This document shows positions 44,092-52,876 of a DNA stretch of 64,000 nt, piece by piece. The number at the start of each line of letters is the position of its first letter. Position 1 is the first letter of the stretch. The position numbers were made by a program, and so were the translations under genes. The stretch spans positions 1 to 64,000 of the forward strand of contig CAJYJH010000093.1 in assembly GCA_913775265.1 (NCBI GenBank). The letters are read 5' to 3'. The notes under the pieces are model-generated. The model did no database searches. It saw only the letters and a program-made list of their open reading frames with translations, and was not told where the DNA came from. The stretch comes from an uncultured Mucilaginibacter sp. GTDB lineage: Bacteria; Bacteroidota; Bacteroidia; Sphingobacteriales; Sphingobacteriaceae.

Positions 44092-44120
44092 CAAAATTAC
44101 TGATTGTATAGATACTATAC
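44092..44120 (-). promoter_or_regulatory. -7 element with a palindrome in the spacer, before the Cys-rich gene
   Basis: On the minus strand TAATTTTG is a perfect TAnnTTTG match (44099-44092). Seven to 21 bases upstream of it lies the palindrome GTATAG-ATA-CTATAC (44106-44120), which fills the space where RNA polymerase would bind. This geometry suits a metal- or redox-responsive operator. Confidence 0.45.
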
Positions 44121-44389
44121 GTAGTAAACAGTTGTGTAGTATGTAAAGTTTACTTTGTTGTGAAGTCGTGAAGTGCTGTAATTGAAGGTGTAGGTTTATG
44201 CCTGAATGGCATATGTGAAACGCTGCCAACTGTTAGGTTAACGCTTTTACAGATAACCAAATCATTGATAAAATAGCACTGTGTAAACTGTGTTTATGCC
44301 TAATATTCAAATAATTGTAAAAAGAAGTCAAAGCTTTAAAATGCAATAATTTAAGCTTATCTTTGCGCAAAATTCAAGAGGCATATTTC
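44121..44389. other. intergenic region before typA
   Basis: With the palindrome region, about 300 bases separate the Cys-rich gene and typA. I see no credible ORF; AT content is high. The only clear element is the typA -7 motif near the right end. Confidence 0.5.
44358..44365 (+). promoter_or_regulatory. -7 promoter element for typA
   Basis: TATCTTTG is a perfect TAnnTTTG match, with TTTA at 44335-44338 19 bases upstream. It gives a leader of roughly 18 bases to the ATG at 44390. Confidence 0.55.
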
Positions 44390-46204
44390 ATGCAAAATCA
44401 AATTCGTAATATTGCTATTATAGCACACGTTGACCACGGTAAAACTACATTGGTTGATAAAATCCTTCATAGCTGCGCTATTTTCCGCGACAATCAGGAA
44501 ACTGGTGAGCTGATTCTGGATAATAACGATCTGGAACGTGAGCGGGGTATTACCATCGTTTCTAAAAACGTATCGGTTAGGTATAAAGACGTTAAAATCA
44601 ACATTATTGATACTCCTGGTCACGCCGACTTTGGTGGTGAGGTTGAGCGTGTGTTAAAAATGGCCGACGGTGTATTGCTGTTGTGTGATGCATTTGAAGG
44701 TGCTATGCCTCAAACTCGTTTCGTAACACAAAAGGCTTTGGCTTTAGGCTTGAAACCAATTGTGGTAGTAAACAAAGTCGACAAAGAAAACTGTCGTCCG
44801 GAAGAGGTTTATGAGCAAATCTTTGAATTGTTCTTTAACCTGGATGCTACCGAAGAGCAATTAAACTTCCCTGTTATTTACGGTTCATCTAAACAAGGTT
44901 GGATGAGCACTGATTATAAAAAACCTACAGAAGATATCTTCCCGTTGATGGATGCAATTTTGGAAAACATTCCTCCTGCACCTATTGCCGAAGGTACCTT
45001 ACAAATGCAAATCACTTCGTTAGATTATTCTTCTTTCGTAGGTCGTATTGCCGTAGGTCGTGTTGCCCGTGGTACTATCAAAGAAAACCAGCCGGTATCT
45101 TTAGTAAAGCGCGATGGCACTATTCAAAAGTCAAGAATCAAAGAGCTTTACACTTTCGAAGGTTTGGGTAAAGTTAAAGTTCAGGAGGTTAAATCTGGTG
45201 ATATCTGCGCTGTTGTGGGTATTGAAGGTTTTGACATTGGTGATACTATTGCTGATTTTGAAAAACCAGAGCAACTGGAGGTTATTCATATCGATGAACC
45301 TACCATGAACATGTTGTTCACCATTAATACTTCTCCTTTCTTTGGTAAAGAAGGTAAATTTGTTACTTCACGCCACCTGCGCGATCGTTTATACAAAGAG
45401 ATGGAGAAAAACTTGGCGCTTAAAGTTATTGAAACCGAATCGCCTGACTCTTACCTGGTGTACGGTCGTGGTATTCTTCACTTATCTGTATTGATCGAGA
45501 CTATGCGCCGCGAAGGTTACGAGTTACAGGTAGGTCAGCCACAGGTTATCATCAAAGAAATTGATGGTGTTAAATGTGAGCCTGTCGAAGTTTTAACGGT
45601 AGACGTACCTGGTGATGTTGCCGGTAAAGTAATTGAATTGGTAACTCAACGTAAAGGTGATTTATTAGTAATGGAGCCTAAAGGCGATTTACAGCACCTG
45701 GAGTTTGAAATTCCTGCACGTGGTATCATAGGTTTACGTAACAACGTATTAACGGCTACCGGTGGCGAGGCTATCATGGCTCACCGTTTTAAAGCATATG
45801 AGCCTTGGAAAGGTGTAATTCCTGGTCGCTCAAACGGTGTACTGGTATCAATGGACACCGGTAAAACTACTGCTTTCGCTATTGATAAATTACAGGATCG
45901 TGGTCGTTTCTTTATTGAGCCAGGTATCGACATTTACGAAGGTCAGGTATTAGGCGAGCACATTCGCGACAACGATTTGGTGATTAACTTAACCAAGGGT
46001 AAGCAATTAACCAACATGCGTGCTTCTGGTAGCGATACCAACGTACGTATCGCTCCGGCTATCAAATTCTCTTTAGAGGAATCGATGGAATATATCCAGG
46101 CCGACGAGTACATCGAGGTTACACCTGCAAGCATCCGTATCCGTAAAATTTATTTGAACGAGAACGAGCGTAAAATCAACGCTAAAAAATTCCAGACTGC
46201 TTAA
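44390..46204 (+). CDS. typA: ribosome-associated translational GTPase TypA/BipA
   Basis: 604 residues from ATG 44390; an in-frame TTG at 44363 falls inside the promoter motif. GTPase motifs: AHVDHGKTTL (G1), ERERGITI (switch I), DTPGHADFGGEV (G3), and VNKVDKENCRPEE (G4). EF-G-like domains II, III and V follow, and the TypA-specific C-terminal domain ends near SIRIRKIYLNENERK. It acts in 50S assembly and stress adaptation. It is monocistronic, with its own promoter and terminator. Confidence 0.96.
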   Translation: MQNQIRNIAIIAHVDHGKTTLVDKILHSCAIFRDNQETGELILDNNDLERERGITIVSKNVSVRYKDVKINIIDTPGHADFGGEVERVLKMADGVLLLCDAFEGAMPQTRFVTQKALALGLKPIVVVNKVDKENCRPEEVYEQIFELFFNLDATEEQLNFPVIYGSSKQGWMSTDYKKPTEDIFPLMDAILENIPPAPIAEGTLQMQITSLDYSSFVGRIAVGRVARGTIKENQPVSLVKRDGTIQKSRIKELYTFEGLGKVKVQEVKSGDICAVVGIEGFDIGDTIADFEKPEQLEVIHIDEPTMNMLFTINTSPFFGKEGKFVTSRHLRDRLYKEMEKNLALKVIETESPDSYLVYGRGILHLSVLIETMRREGYELQVGQPQVIIKEIDGVKCEPVEVLTVDVPGDVAGKVIELVTQRKGDLLVMEPKGDLQHLEFEIPARGIIGLRNNVLTATGGEAIMAHRFKAYEPWKGVIPGRSNGVLVSMDTGKTTAFAIDKLQDRGRFFIEPGIDIYEGQVLGEHIRDNDLVINLTKGKQLTNMRASGSDTNVRIAPAIKFSLEESMEYIQADEYIEVTPASIRIRKIYLNENERKINAKKFQTA

Positions 46205-46220
46205 CTAGTCCGGAACTGAT

Positions 46221-46264
46221 ATAAAACAAGAAACCCGAGCCATGGCTCGGGTTTCTTGTTTTAT
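46221..46264. terminator. bidirectional terminator between typA and the FkbM gene
   Basis: A 21-bp perfect inverted repeat (first arm begins ATAAAACAAGAAACCC) with a 2-base centre. The outer A/T-rich part gives a U-tract on both strands. It lies 17 bases past typA and 12 bases before the stop of the convergent gene. Confidence 0.93.
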
Positions 46265-46276
46265 ATGCTTTTTTAA

Positions 46277-46948
46277 CTATATCAGTTTAAAGATCAGTGT
46301 CCGCAAAGTTTTGCTTACTAATTGGTAACCCTGATTGGCTAAAAAGCCATGCGCCTCTGAGGCATCCAGGTGGCTAAAGTTAATATCCACATCTTCTACC
46401 AGTACAAACTTAGGGCGGTACTTAGCCCAGTTATTAGATTGCAGCACTTTTACATCTAATCCGGCTACGTCTACACTCATAAAATCAATAGAGGTGCCTG
46501 CCGGTAAATGTTCGTCCAGTATTTGTGCCAGCGGAAAAATATCTACCTCTACGGTTTCGGTGATGTGCACCGCGCTGCTGTCTTGATCCCTGCTTTCCGA
46601 TGTTACTTCATCAAAGCTATTAAAGGCCGAATCGTTAAAGCAATACAACGTTTGCCGGGTTTGCTCTGCACCTACACCTATGTTGAGGTTGACATCATTA
46701 GGGCGATACTGATTAAACAAGCCAATGGCTTCCGGTGTAGGCTCTACGTTGATGCCGCGCCAGCCCAGCTCATAAAAGTGCATAGTGTTTGAAAACCGAA
46801 ATGGGTGGTGCGCACCAATATCCACAAAAAAGCCTTTGTAGTCGGCATAGCTGGGTACGCTCTCCATCAGTAGCGGTCTGAGCAGCATATCTTCGCCGTC
46901 TTGCGAGTAAGAGTGCAGCGGTTTAAAATCAGGATGGTTGGGTATCAT
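46277..46948 (-). CDS. FkbM-family SAM-dependent methyltransferase
   Basis: 223 residues. FVDIGAHHPFRFSNT is the glycine-rich SAM site with its acidic residue; GINVEPTPEAIGLF is the second motif, and SIDFMSVDVAGLDVKVLQS the third. FkbM enzymes O-methylate sugars or other small groups. Its place beside a flippase and glycosyltransferases argues for methylation of a surface glycan. Divergent from the flippase gene, with 138 bases between. Confidence 0.85.
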   Translation of the reverse strand: MIPNHPDFKPLHSYSQDGEDMLLRPLLMESVPSYADYKGFFVDIGAHHPFRFSNTMHFYELGWRGINVEPTPEAIGLFNQYRPNDVNLNIGVGAEQTRQTLYCFNDSAFNSFDEVTSESRDQDSSAVHITETVEVDIFPLAQILDEHLPAGTSIDFMSVDVAGLDVKVLQSNNWAKYRPKFVLVEDVDINFSHLDASEAHGFLANQGYQLVSKTLRTLIFKLI

Positions 46949-47067
46949 GATAAATCAGTTTACTGTTTCCTAAAACAGGCGCTGGCAAAATAACACAATA
47001 ATTTGTACTTGTGTAAAGCGCAATTAACTTACCCATGATAATCGGCGGGCTGTAGTTAACATTTTTA

Positions 47068-47075
47068 TACCTTTG
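47068..47075 (+). promoter_or_regulatory. -7 promoter element for the flippase gene
   Basis: TACCTTTG is a perfect TAnnTTTG match ending 11 bases before the ATG, so the leader would be about 5 bases. No good -33 element is seen. Confidence 0.45.
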
Positions 47076-47086
47076 CGCCTGTTATT

Positions 47087-48424
47087 ATGCGCATACCCAG
47101 TATTCCAGGATTTGACCAGCAGGCATTTGAAAAGTATTTTAAAAATACCGGGATGCTGATGATGGCTAAGGTGGGAAGTATGGTGATCAAAATGATTGTC
47201 AATACTTTTGTGCTTTCGAGTTATTTGGGAACAGTGCAAAACGGGATCTTGAATTATCCTATGGCTATTGTGGTGTTTTTTATGGCTATAGCCGCTTTGG
47301 GATTGGATGGCTTCGTTACACGCGAACTAGTTAATCATCCCAAAAAACAAAACACATTGTTAGGTACTGCATTCTGGATGCGCTTGATTGCTGGTATTGC
47401 TACCTTGCCTTTAGTTTATCTTACCTACCAAATACTGGCTCATTTTAGGCACCAGGATACCCCCGTTGAATACATTCTGATTGTCGCTTTAACTTCGATA
47501 GTACAGGCTTTCACCATCATTGAAAGCTACTTTCAGGCTAAAGTGCAGGCTAAATATGTGATGTATGTGCAGGTGACCGGCAATCTAGTTTCAGCTGCTA
47601 TCAAGCTAAGCTTGGTACTGTTGCACATGCCGCTCATCTGGTTTGTGTGCGCTTTGCTGTTTGATACTGTTCTTCTGGCTATTGGTTATATTTTAGCATA
47701 TCACAATAACAAACTGTCATTATCCGATTGGAAGTTTGATCGCTCGCTTGGTCTATATATGCTCAAAAATGCATGGCCGTTGGCGTTTTCTGCTGTTTTG
47801 GTATCTATTTATATGAAGATAGATCAAGCCATGATAGAAGGATATTTAGGCAGCGCGCAGTTAGGTATCTACTCTACGGTAGTAAGTTTGAGCGAAAGCT
47901 TTTACTTTTTGCCTGTAGCTATTGTAACGTCCGTTTTTCCGGCTATTGTTTACGCCCGTAAAACAGACATTGATCGGTACTATAAACGATTGCAAAACAT
48001 GTACGATTTGATGGTGGGCGTTAGCCTCTCGATAGCCATATTCATGACCTTTGCATCAAAGTATATTTATCAGATAGCTTTTCATAAGCACCCCGAATTT
48101 TGGTCGGGCGCACCGGTTTTGGCAATGCACGTATGGGCCGGTGTTTTTGTGTTTTTAGGTAGTGCCAGCGGGCAGTACCTCATCGCCGAAGGATATTTTA
48201 AACTATCCATGCTACGCACCGGAGTTGGCGCGCTGGTGAACATTGTGCTGAATATTTTCTGGATTCCGGCATACGGAATTATAGGCGCAGCCTACGCAAC
48301 ATTAGTTGCTTATGCCGTAGCAACGTTTTTTATCCTGCTAATACCTAAAACTCGGGGACAGGGCGTGCAAATGTTAAAATCTTTATTCTTAATTTCACTT
48401 TTTCAAAAAGCATTTAATCGTTGA
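47087..48424 (+). CDS. polysaccharide flippase (Wzx/MATE-like superfamily)
   Basis: 445 residues with 12-14 hydrophobic segments spread over the whole length. Segments such as NGILNYPMAIVVFFMAIAAL, and DQAMIEGYLGSAQLGIYSTV in the second half, match the oligosaccharide flippase (PST/Wzx) family. It would move lipid-linked glycan across the inner membrane. No Wzy-type polymerase or initiating transferase is adjacent. The next gene overlaps its stop by 4 bases. Confidence 0.85.
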   Translation: MRIPSIPGFDQQAFEKYFKNTGMLMMAKVGSMVIKMIVNTFVLSSYLGTVQNGILNYPMAIVVFFMAIAALGLDGFVTRELVNHPKKQNTLLGTAFWMRLIAGIATLPLVYLTYQILAHFRHQDTPVEYILIVALTSIVQAFTIIESYFQAKVQAKYVMYVQVTGNLVSAAIKLSLVLLHMPLIWFVCALLFDTVLLAIGYILAYHNNKLSLSDWKFDRSLGLYMLKNAWPLAFSAVLVSIYMKIDQAMIEGYLGSAQLGIYSTVVSLSESFYFLPVAIVTSVFPAIVYARKTDIDRYYKRLQNMYDLMVGVSLSIAIFMTFASKYIYQIAFHKHPEFWSGAPVLAMHVWAGVFVFLGSASGQYLIAEGYFKLSMLRTGVGALVNIVLNIFWIPAYGIIGAAYATLVAYAVATFFILLIPKTRGQGVQMLKSLFLISLFQKAFNR

Positions 48425-49068
48425 GCAATTTTTCTTTACTTCTGCAATTGATAAAACAGCCGGAAAGGCTTCGTTCTTTACTCTCGTTCAACAGCAAAGG
48501 GTATTTGGATACCATTGGCTGGTTTAAGGCTTTTGATAGCAAAGCTCCGGTTGATGCCAATAATAATCCTATTCCGTGGGTAACTTACTCTTTTATCGAC
48601 TTTATTAAGGATCGCCTTAAACCCGAGCATGCTGTGTTTGAGTTTGGTTCGGGTAATTCTACTACCTTTTATGCACAGCGTACAGGTATTGTAGTATCGG
48701 TAGAGCATGACCAGGAATGGTTTGAAAAAATAAGCAAAGCCAAACCTGACAACGCAGAAATTATATTTTGTGAGTTACAGCGTGATGGCGATTACTGCCG
48801 TATGCCGGTTAAATTAGGTGAGACTTTTGATATTATTATTGTTGACGGCCGCGACCGGGTAAACTGTTGCATCCAGGCTGTAGAGGCTTTATCTGAGAAC
48901 GGTGTGATTGTACTTGATGACTCAGAAAGACCGGATTATCGCGATGGAATCAGTTACTTGCTCGATAAAGGATTTAAGCAAATACCGTTTAGCGGTATAT
49001 CGCCGGGCTTGTTCTATTATAAATCAACTACTGTATTTTACAAGGCTAACAACTGTTTGGGCATTTAA
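48421..49068 (+). CDS. class I SAM-dependent methyltransferase-like protein
   Basis: 215 residues. The start is TTG in a TTGA overlap with the flippase stop; no suitable ATG lies nearby. The SAM-binding loop reads VFEFGSGNSTTFYAQR with the acidic end of the next strand in VSVEHDQEWFEKI; FDIIIVDGRDRVNCC is the third strand and NGVIVLDDSERPDY the fourth. Its acceptor is unknown, most likely a glycan intermediate from context. Confidence 0.78.
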   Translation: MSNFSLLLQLIKQPERLRSLLSFNSKGYLDTIGWFKAFDSKAPVDANNNPIPWVTYSFIDFIKDRLKPEHAVFEFGSGNSTTFYAQRTGIVVSVEHDQEWFEKISKAKPDNAEIIFCELQRDGDYCRMPVKLGETFDIIIVDGRDRVNCCIQAVEALSENGVIVLDDSERPDYRDGISYLLDKGFKQIPFSGISPGLFYYKSTTVFYKANNCLGI

Positions 49069-49071
49069 CCT

Positions 49072-49845
49072 ATGGCTGATGATAAGCTGAGCGGTAACGT
49101 AAAAACCGCCTACGACGAATTTTATAAAAAGCACGATGAAGCCTGGCGTATGCTAGGTGCTAAGTACAAGGCGCAACACATTGTTGAGGTGTGCAAGGGC
49201 CGAACTTTTAGTAAAGTGCTTGAAGTAGGTGCGGGCGACGGCAGTATTTTAAAAATACTCTCTGAGCAAAATTTTGCGCCCGAATATCATGCTGTTGAAA
49301 TTTCGGATAGCGGTGTAGCTTATATCCGGTCACGCGATATTAAGAACCTAAAATCGGTGCAGGTGTTTGATGGTTACCATTTGCCTTTTGCCGATAACAG
49401 TTTTGACCTAATTATTCTTTCGCACGTACTGGAGCATGTAGAGCATGAGCGTTTATTACTGCGCGAATTAAAGCGTGTAGCCAAAATGTGTGTGATCGAA
49501 GTACCACGCGATTATAAGGCCAATGTAGATGGGCGCATCAAGCATTTTCTGGCTTACGGGCATATTAACGTTTACACCCCAACCTCACTGCGTTACCTGC
49601 TGCGCACCGAAGGCTTTGAGATTGTAGGCGACCTGACATCGATGATTGAGCCCGAGGTAACTAAGTTTAATACTTACATCAACCAAAAGAAGCCCAAAAG
49701 CTTGCTGACAGATATTAAGATCAGTGCAGAGTTTGCAATTAAAAATAGCTTGGGTAGTTTAATGGGCAAAAAGAAGCAGGAACAGTTAGCTAATGCCTAT
49801 ACCGTGCTTTGCAGCAAAACTGATGCACAGGCACAAATATTTTAA
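49072..49845 (+). CDS. class I SAM-dependent methyltransferase (Methyltransf_11 type)
   Basis: 257 residues. [15 protein letters not shown] is motif [15 protein letters not shown] motif II, and [20 protein letters not shown] motif III with the LSHVLEHV signature of the Methyltransf_11 group. A C-terminal helical tail follows. It begins 3 bases after the previous methyltransferase gene; both probably modify the same glycan. Confidence 0.87.
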   Translation: MADDKLSGNVKTAYDEFYKKHDEAWRMLGAKYKAQHIVEVCKGRTFSKVLEVGAGDGSILKILSEQNFAPEYHAVEISDSGVAYIRSRDIKNLKSVQVFDGYHLPFADNSFDLIILSHVLEHVEHERLLLRELKRVAKMCVIEVPRDYKANVDGRIKHFLAYGHINVYTPTSLRYLLRTEGFEIVGDLTSMIEPEVTKFNTYINQKKPKSLLTDIKISAEFAIKNSLGSLMGKKKQEQLANAYTVLCSKTDAQAQIF

Positions 49846-49860
49846 TTGATAAGTTGGAGT

Positions 49861-50772
49861 ATGCGGCAACTGGCACCTATAGCAATATTTTTATATAACC
49901 GGCCCGACCATGCCCAGCGTACTTTAGATAGCCTAAGTAAGAATATCCTGGCCGATCATTCAGAGCTGTTTATATTTTCTGACGCCCCGAAGGATGAATC
50001 GGCCCGGAAAGCCGTTGAGCAGGTAAGGCAGTTTGCTAAAACCGTTACCGGCTTTAAACGCATTGAAATTATTGAACGTGCTACCAATGTAGGTTTGGCT
50101 AACTCCATCATTAATGGCGTAACGCAACTGGTTAATCAATATGGCAAAGTTATCGTATTTGAAGATGATTTGGTTTCATCACCCTATACCTTGCAATATT
50201 TTAACGATGCGCTTGACCGGTATGTCGACCAGCCCGAGGTAATGCACATCGGTGCTTACATGTATAATTTAAAAACCCCTAATCTGCCCGAAACGTTTTT
50301 TTATCGCGCTGCTACCAGCTGGGGGTGGGCCACATGGGCACGGGCCTGGAAGAACTTTGAACCTGACGTGGACAAGTTGATGGTGCAGTTCGACGATGCT
50401 AAAATTTATCAGTTTTCGATTGAAGGCACCATGAATTTCTGGAAGCAGATGCAGGAATTTAAAGCGGGTAAAAATAACTCCTGGGCCATACGCTGGTACG
50501 CATCCATCTTTCTTAAACACGGGCTAACGCTCAATCCTTCACAGTCGCTCATTCACAACATCGGGCACGATGGCAGCGGGACGCATTCTAACAACGAGGA
50601 TATGTACCAGGTGCAAATAGCACAAAAGCCGGTTACTCGATTTTCTGATGTAATGCAGGAAAACCCTCAGGCTTATCAAGCCATCAAGCAATTTCTCAAA
50701 AATCGTAAAGGTAGCTTATGGCAGCGGGGAGTGAGGTTTCTGAAGCAAACACTGGAAAAAAATAAGCGCTAA
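49861..50772 (+). CDS. glycosyltransferase (GNT-I/GT2-like fold)
   Basis: 303 residues from ATG 49861; a TTG directly after the previous stop is an alternative. AIFLYNRPDHAQRTLDSL is the N-terminal donor-site strand; VIVFEDDLVSSP has the acidic D-x-D-like metal site; ATSWGWATWARAWKNFE resembles the acceptor block of sugar transferases in O-antigen loci. It belongs to the flippase transcript and ends it. Confidence 0.83.
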   Translation: MRQLAPIAIFLYNRPDHAQRTLDSLSKNILADHSELFIFSDAPKDESARKAVEQVRQFAKTVTGFKRIEIIERATNVGLANSIINGVTQLVNQYGKVIVFEDDLVSSPYTLQYFNDALDRYVDQPEVMHIGAYMYNLKTPNLPETFFYRAATSWGWATWARAWKNFEPDVDKLMVQFDDAKIYQFSIEGTMNFWKQMQEFKAGKNNSWAIRWYASIFLKHGLTLNPSQSLIHNIGHDGSGTHSNNEDMYQVQIAQKPVTRFSDVMQENPQAYQAIKQFLKNRKGSLWQRGVRFLKQTLEKNKR

Positions 50773-50791
50773 CGTCTGTTGTATTTAAGCA

Positions 50792-51544
50792 TCAGTCATT
50801 AGTGCGGCGATGCTGCAGCCAATACCAGCCTAAATTAAAGGCAATTACCAAGTGATTAAATAAGGTAGGTGCCAAGCCGTAATGTTTACGCATTATCGCA
50901 AAGCGCTCTAACAAGCTTTGTTTATGTTTAGCTTTCGACATACCACCCACCAGGTACTTGGCCACATAGCAGCGTACGTTAACAATTTTACCGGCTCGTT
51001 TAGCCGCTTGCAAAATCCAGTCTATATCGGCGCTTAGCTGATATTCCGGAGCGTATGGTTGAACCAATGAGCGTTTGATGTAAATGGCCTGATGGCTAAT
51101 GCTCATACCATGTTTAAAATCGCGCCAGGTAAAATTCTCAGGCGCTTTATGGCGGCGCTGCCCTAAACTTTCGCCTTGGGCATTAATCATTTCAGTTTCG
51201 CCATAATAAATGTCAGCATCAGGCGCGGAAGCGAAAACTGAAGCTACCGTATCAGGCGCATAAATTTCATCGCCTGAGTTCATGAACAGAACGTAATCGC
51301 CGGTGGCTAAAACCAAGCCTTTATTCATGGCATCATAAATGCCTTTATCCGGTTCGCTGATGAGTTGGGTTGTTTTAGAACTATACCTTTGGATGATTTC
51401 CAATGTCCCATCGGTCGAACCGCCATCAATCACCACATATTCGATACGCTCGTAAGTTTGATTAATGACCGAAAGCAACGTGCGTTCAATGTGATCAACG
51501 TTGTTATACACAACAGTAATTACACTCAGTATAGGCTTAAACAT
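50792..51544 (-). CDS. GT2 glycosyltransferase
   Basis: 250 residues from ATG 51544; a longer start 51 bases upstream lies inside the preceding gene and is rejected. SVITVVYNNVDHIERTLLSV and YVVIDGGSTDGTLEII are the GT2 N-terminal donor-binding motifs; LFMNSGDEIYAPDTV has the D-x-D-like region. The late block GMSISHQAIYIKRSL is common in WbbD/WcaA-like enzymes. It shares 8 bases with the upstream GT4 gene and converges on the previous cluster with 19 bases between. Confidence 0.9.
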   Translation of the reverse strand: MFKPILSVITVVYNNVDHIERTLLSVINQTYERIEYVVIDGGSTDGTLEIIQRYSSKTTQLISEPDKGIYDAMNKGLVLATGDYVLFMNSGDEIYAPDTVASVFASAPDADIYYGETEMINAQGESLGQRRHKAPENFTWRDFKHGMSISHQAIYIKRSLVQPYAPEYQLSADIDWILQAAKRAGKIVNVRCYVAKYLVGGMSKAKHKQSLLERFAIMRKHYGLAPTLFNHLVIAFNLGWYWLQHRRTND

Positions 51545-52829
51545 GCTGCCCTCCAGGCGTTGCTGCGTTGAGCAGTTGCCGGTACAACTGCACATGTTTT
51601 TGCGCTATCACAGGTTCGGCATATTTGGTCATTACTGCTTGTCGGGCACTTTGTTGTAAAGTGGCGCGGTCAGTATGGTTAATTACCCATTCCATACCAT
51701 CAGCTAAGCTTTTTGATGAACGGTATTCGGCCAGATAACCATTTTGCTCGTGCTGTACCATATCGGGGATGCCCCCGGTGGTAAAAGCAATCACCGGCGT
51801 ACCGCAAGCCAAACTTTCCATCACCGTATACGGCAGGTTATCCTCCAACGATGGGATCAAAAAGGCATCAGCTGCTGAATAACACAGAGCTAATTTTTCA
51901 TCATCGCTAATGGTGCCCAAAAAGCTGGTTTTGAATGGAAAGTCAGGCACATCTTTTTCGTTGCGATTACCAAAAACCACCAGTTCAATCTGTTCTGCTT
52001 TTACCCCTAAGCGCTCTTTCAGCAAATCCAAACTTTCCAGTAAATAGCTGGTGCCTTTATGTAAGTCTTTGCGCGAGGGCATAAAGCCGGTCAAAAAAAT
52101 AAATTTATCCTCGGGTAATCCCAAAGCTTTTTTAGCCGCCTGTTTGTCCGATGGTTTAAATATGTCTGTTTCTAAGGTATTAGGTATCTGCAATACGGGG
52201 CGGTCGTGCATTAAGCTACTTTGTAGCACTGAGCTCAACATCCAGGCACTGGGCGCGACGATGTTAAACTGTAGTTGCTGGTAGGCATCATGCTTTTGCT
52301 GCCAAATCTGATGCGAAGTGTCATTGGCATCTGCTTTTTTGAGCAGCGGGCAGTAACCGCACTGGCGCACAAAGTGGTCGCAGGTATAGCGCACGTGGCA
52401 GCCGCCCGTAAAGGCATTACTGTCATGAAAAGTCCACACGATGGGCTTGTTCAGCTTTTTGAGGTCGGCCAAATGGCTGGGGTTTAAAAAGCTATGGTTT
52501 ACCCAATGCAAGTGTATAACATCAGCTGCTTTTACGTCGGGATGATTAACGATAGAACGCCCGAACCAGGTAAATGAAAATGGTGTACGCTTTAAAGGTT
52601 TAAGCAACCGTTTGGCTATAATGCGCTCTAACACAATGGTTGCAGCAGTGTAGGCCTTTTGCAACGCATTGCTGTTAAATGTTAACACCGCAGGATTTTT
52701 ACCAAACTTATAGTGCACAATAATCTTAGAATCAATATTTTCGGCATGCAATGCTTTGTTCAGGCGCAGGCAGGCGCGGCCGGCACCGCCGTTGCCATCG
52801 TAAGTATTAATGTGCACTACTTTTAGCAT
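51537..52829 (-). CDS. GT4 glycosyltransferase
   Basis: 430 residues and two Rossmann lobes. NTYDGNGGAGRACLRLNKAL is the N-lobe glycine loop; HLHWVNHSFL and VWTFHDSNAFTGGCH lie at the cleft. The GT4 C-lobe motif ESLACGTPVIAFTTGGIPDMV contains the nucleotide-sugar-binding Glu. A Cys/His cluster (CHVRYTCDHFVRQCGYC, about residues 143-159) is an unusual insertion that could bind zinc and is seen in some family members. Confidence 0.9.
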   Translation of the reverse strand: MLKVVHINTYDGNGGAGRACLRLNKALHAENIDSKIIVHYKFGKNPAVLTFNSNALQKAYTAATIVLERIIAKRLLKPLKRTPFSFTWFGRSIVNHPDVKAADVIHLHWVNHSFLNPSHLADLKKLNKPIVWTFHDSNAFTGGCHVRYTCDHFVRQCGYCPLLKKADANDTSHQIWQQKHDAYQQLQFNIVAPSAWMLSSVLQSSLMHDRPVLQIPNTLETDIFKPSDKQAAKKALGLPEDKFIFLTGFMPSRKDLHKGTSYLLESLDLLKERLGVKAEQIELVVFGNRNEKDVPDFPFKTSFLGTISDDEKLALCYSAADAFLIPSLEDNLPYTVMESLACGTPVIAFTTGGIPDMVQHEQNGYLAEYRSSKSLADGMEWVINHTDRATLQQSARQAVMTKYAEPVIAQKHVQLYRQLLNAATPGGQHV

Positions 52830-52876
52830 GCTTCAAAAATACGTTTATCGTAACAGAATTTAATTAATTAAACTAT

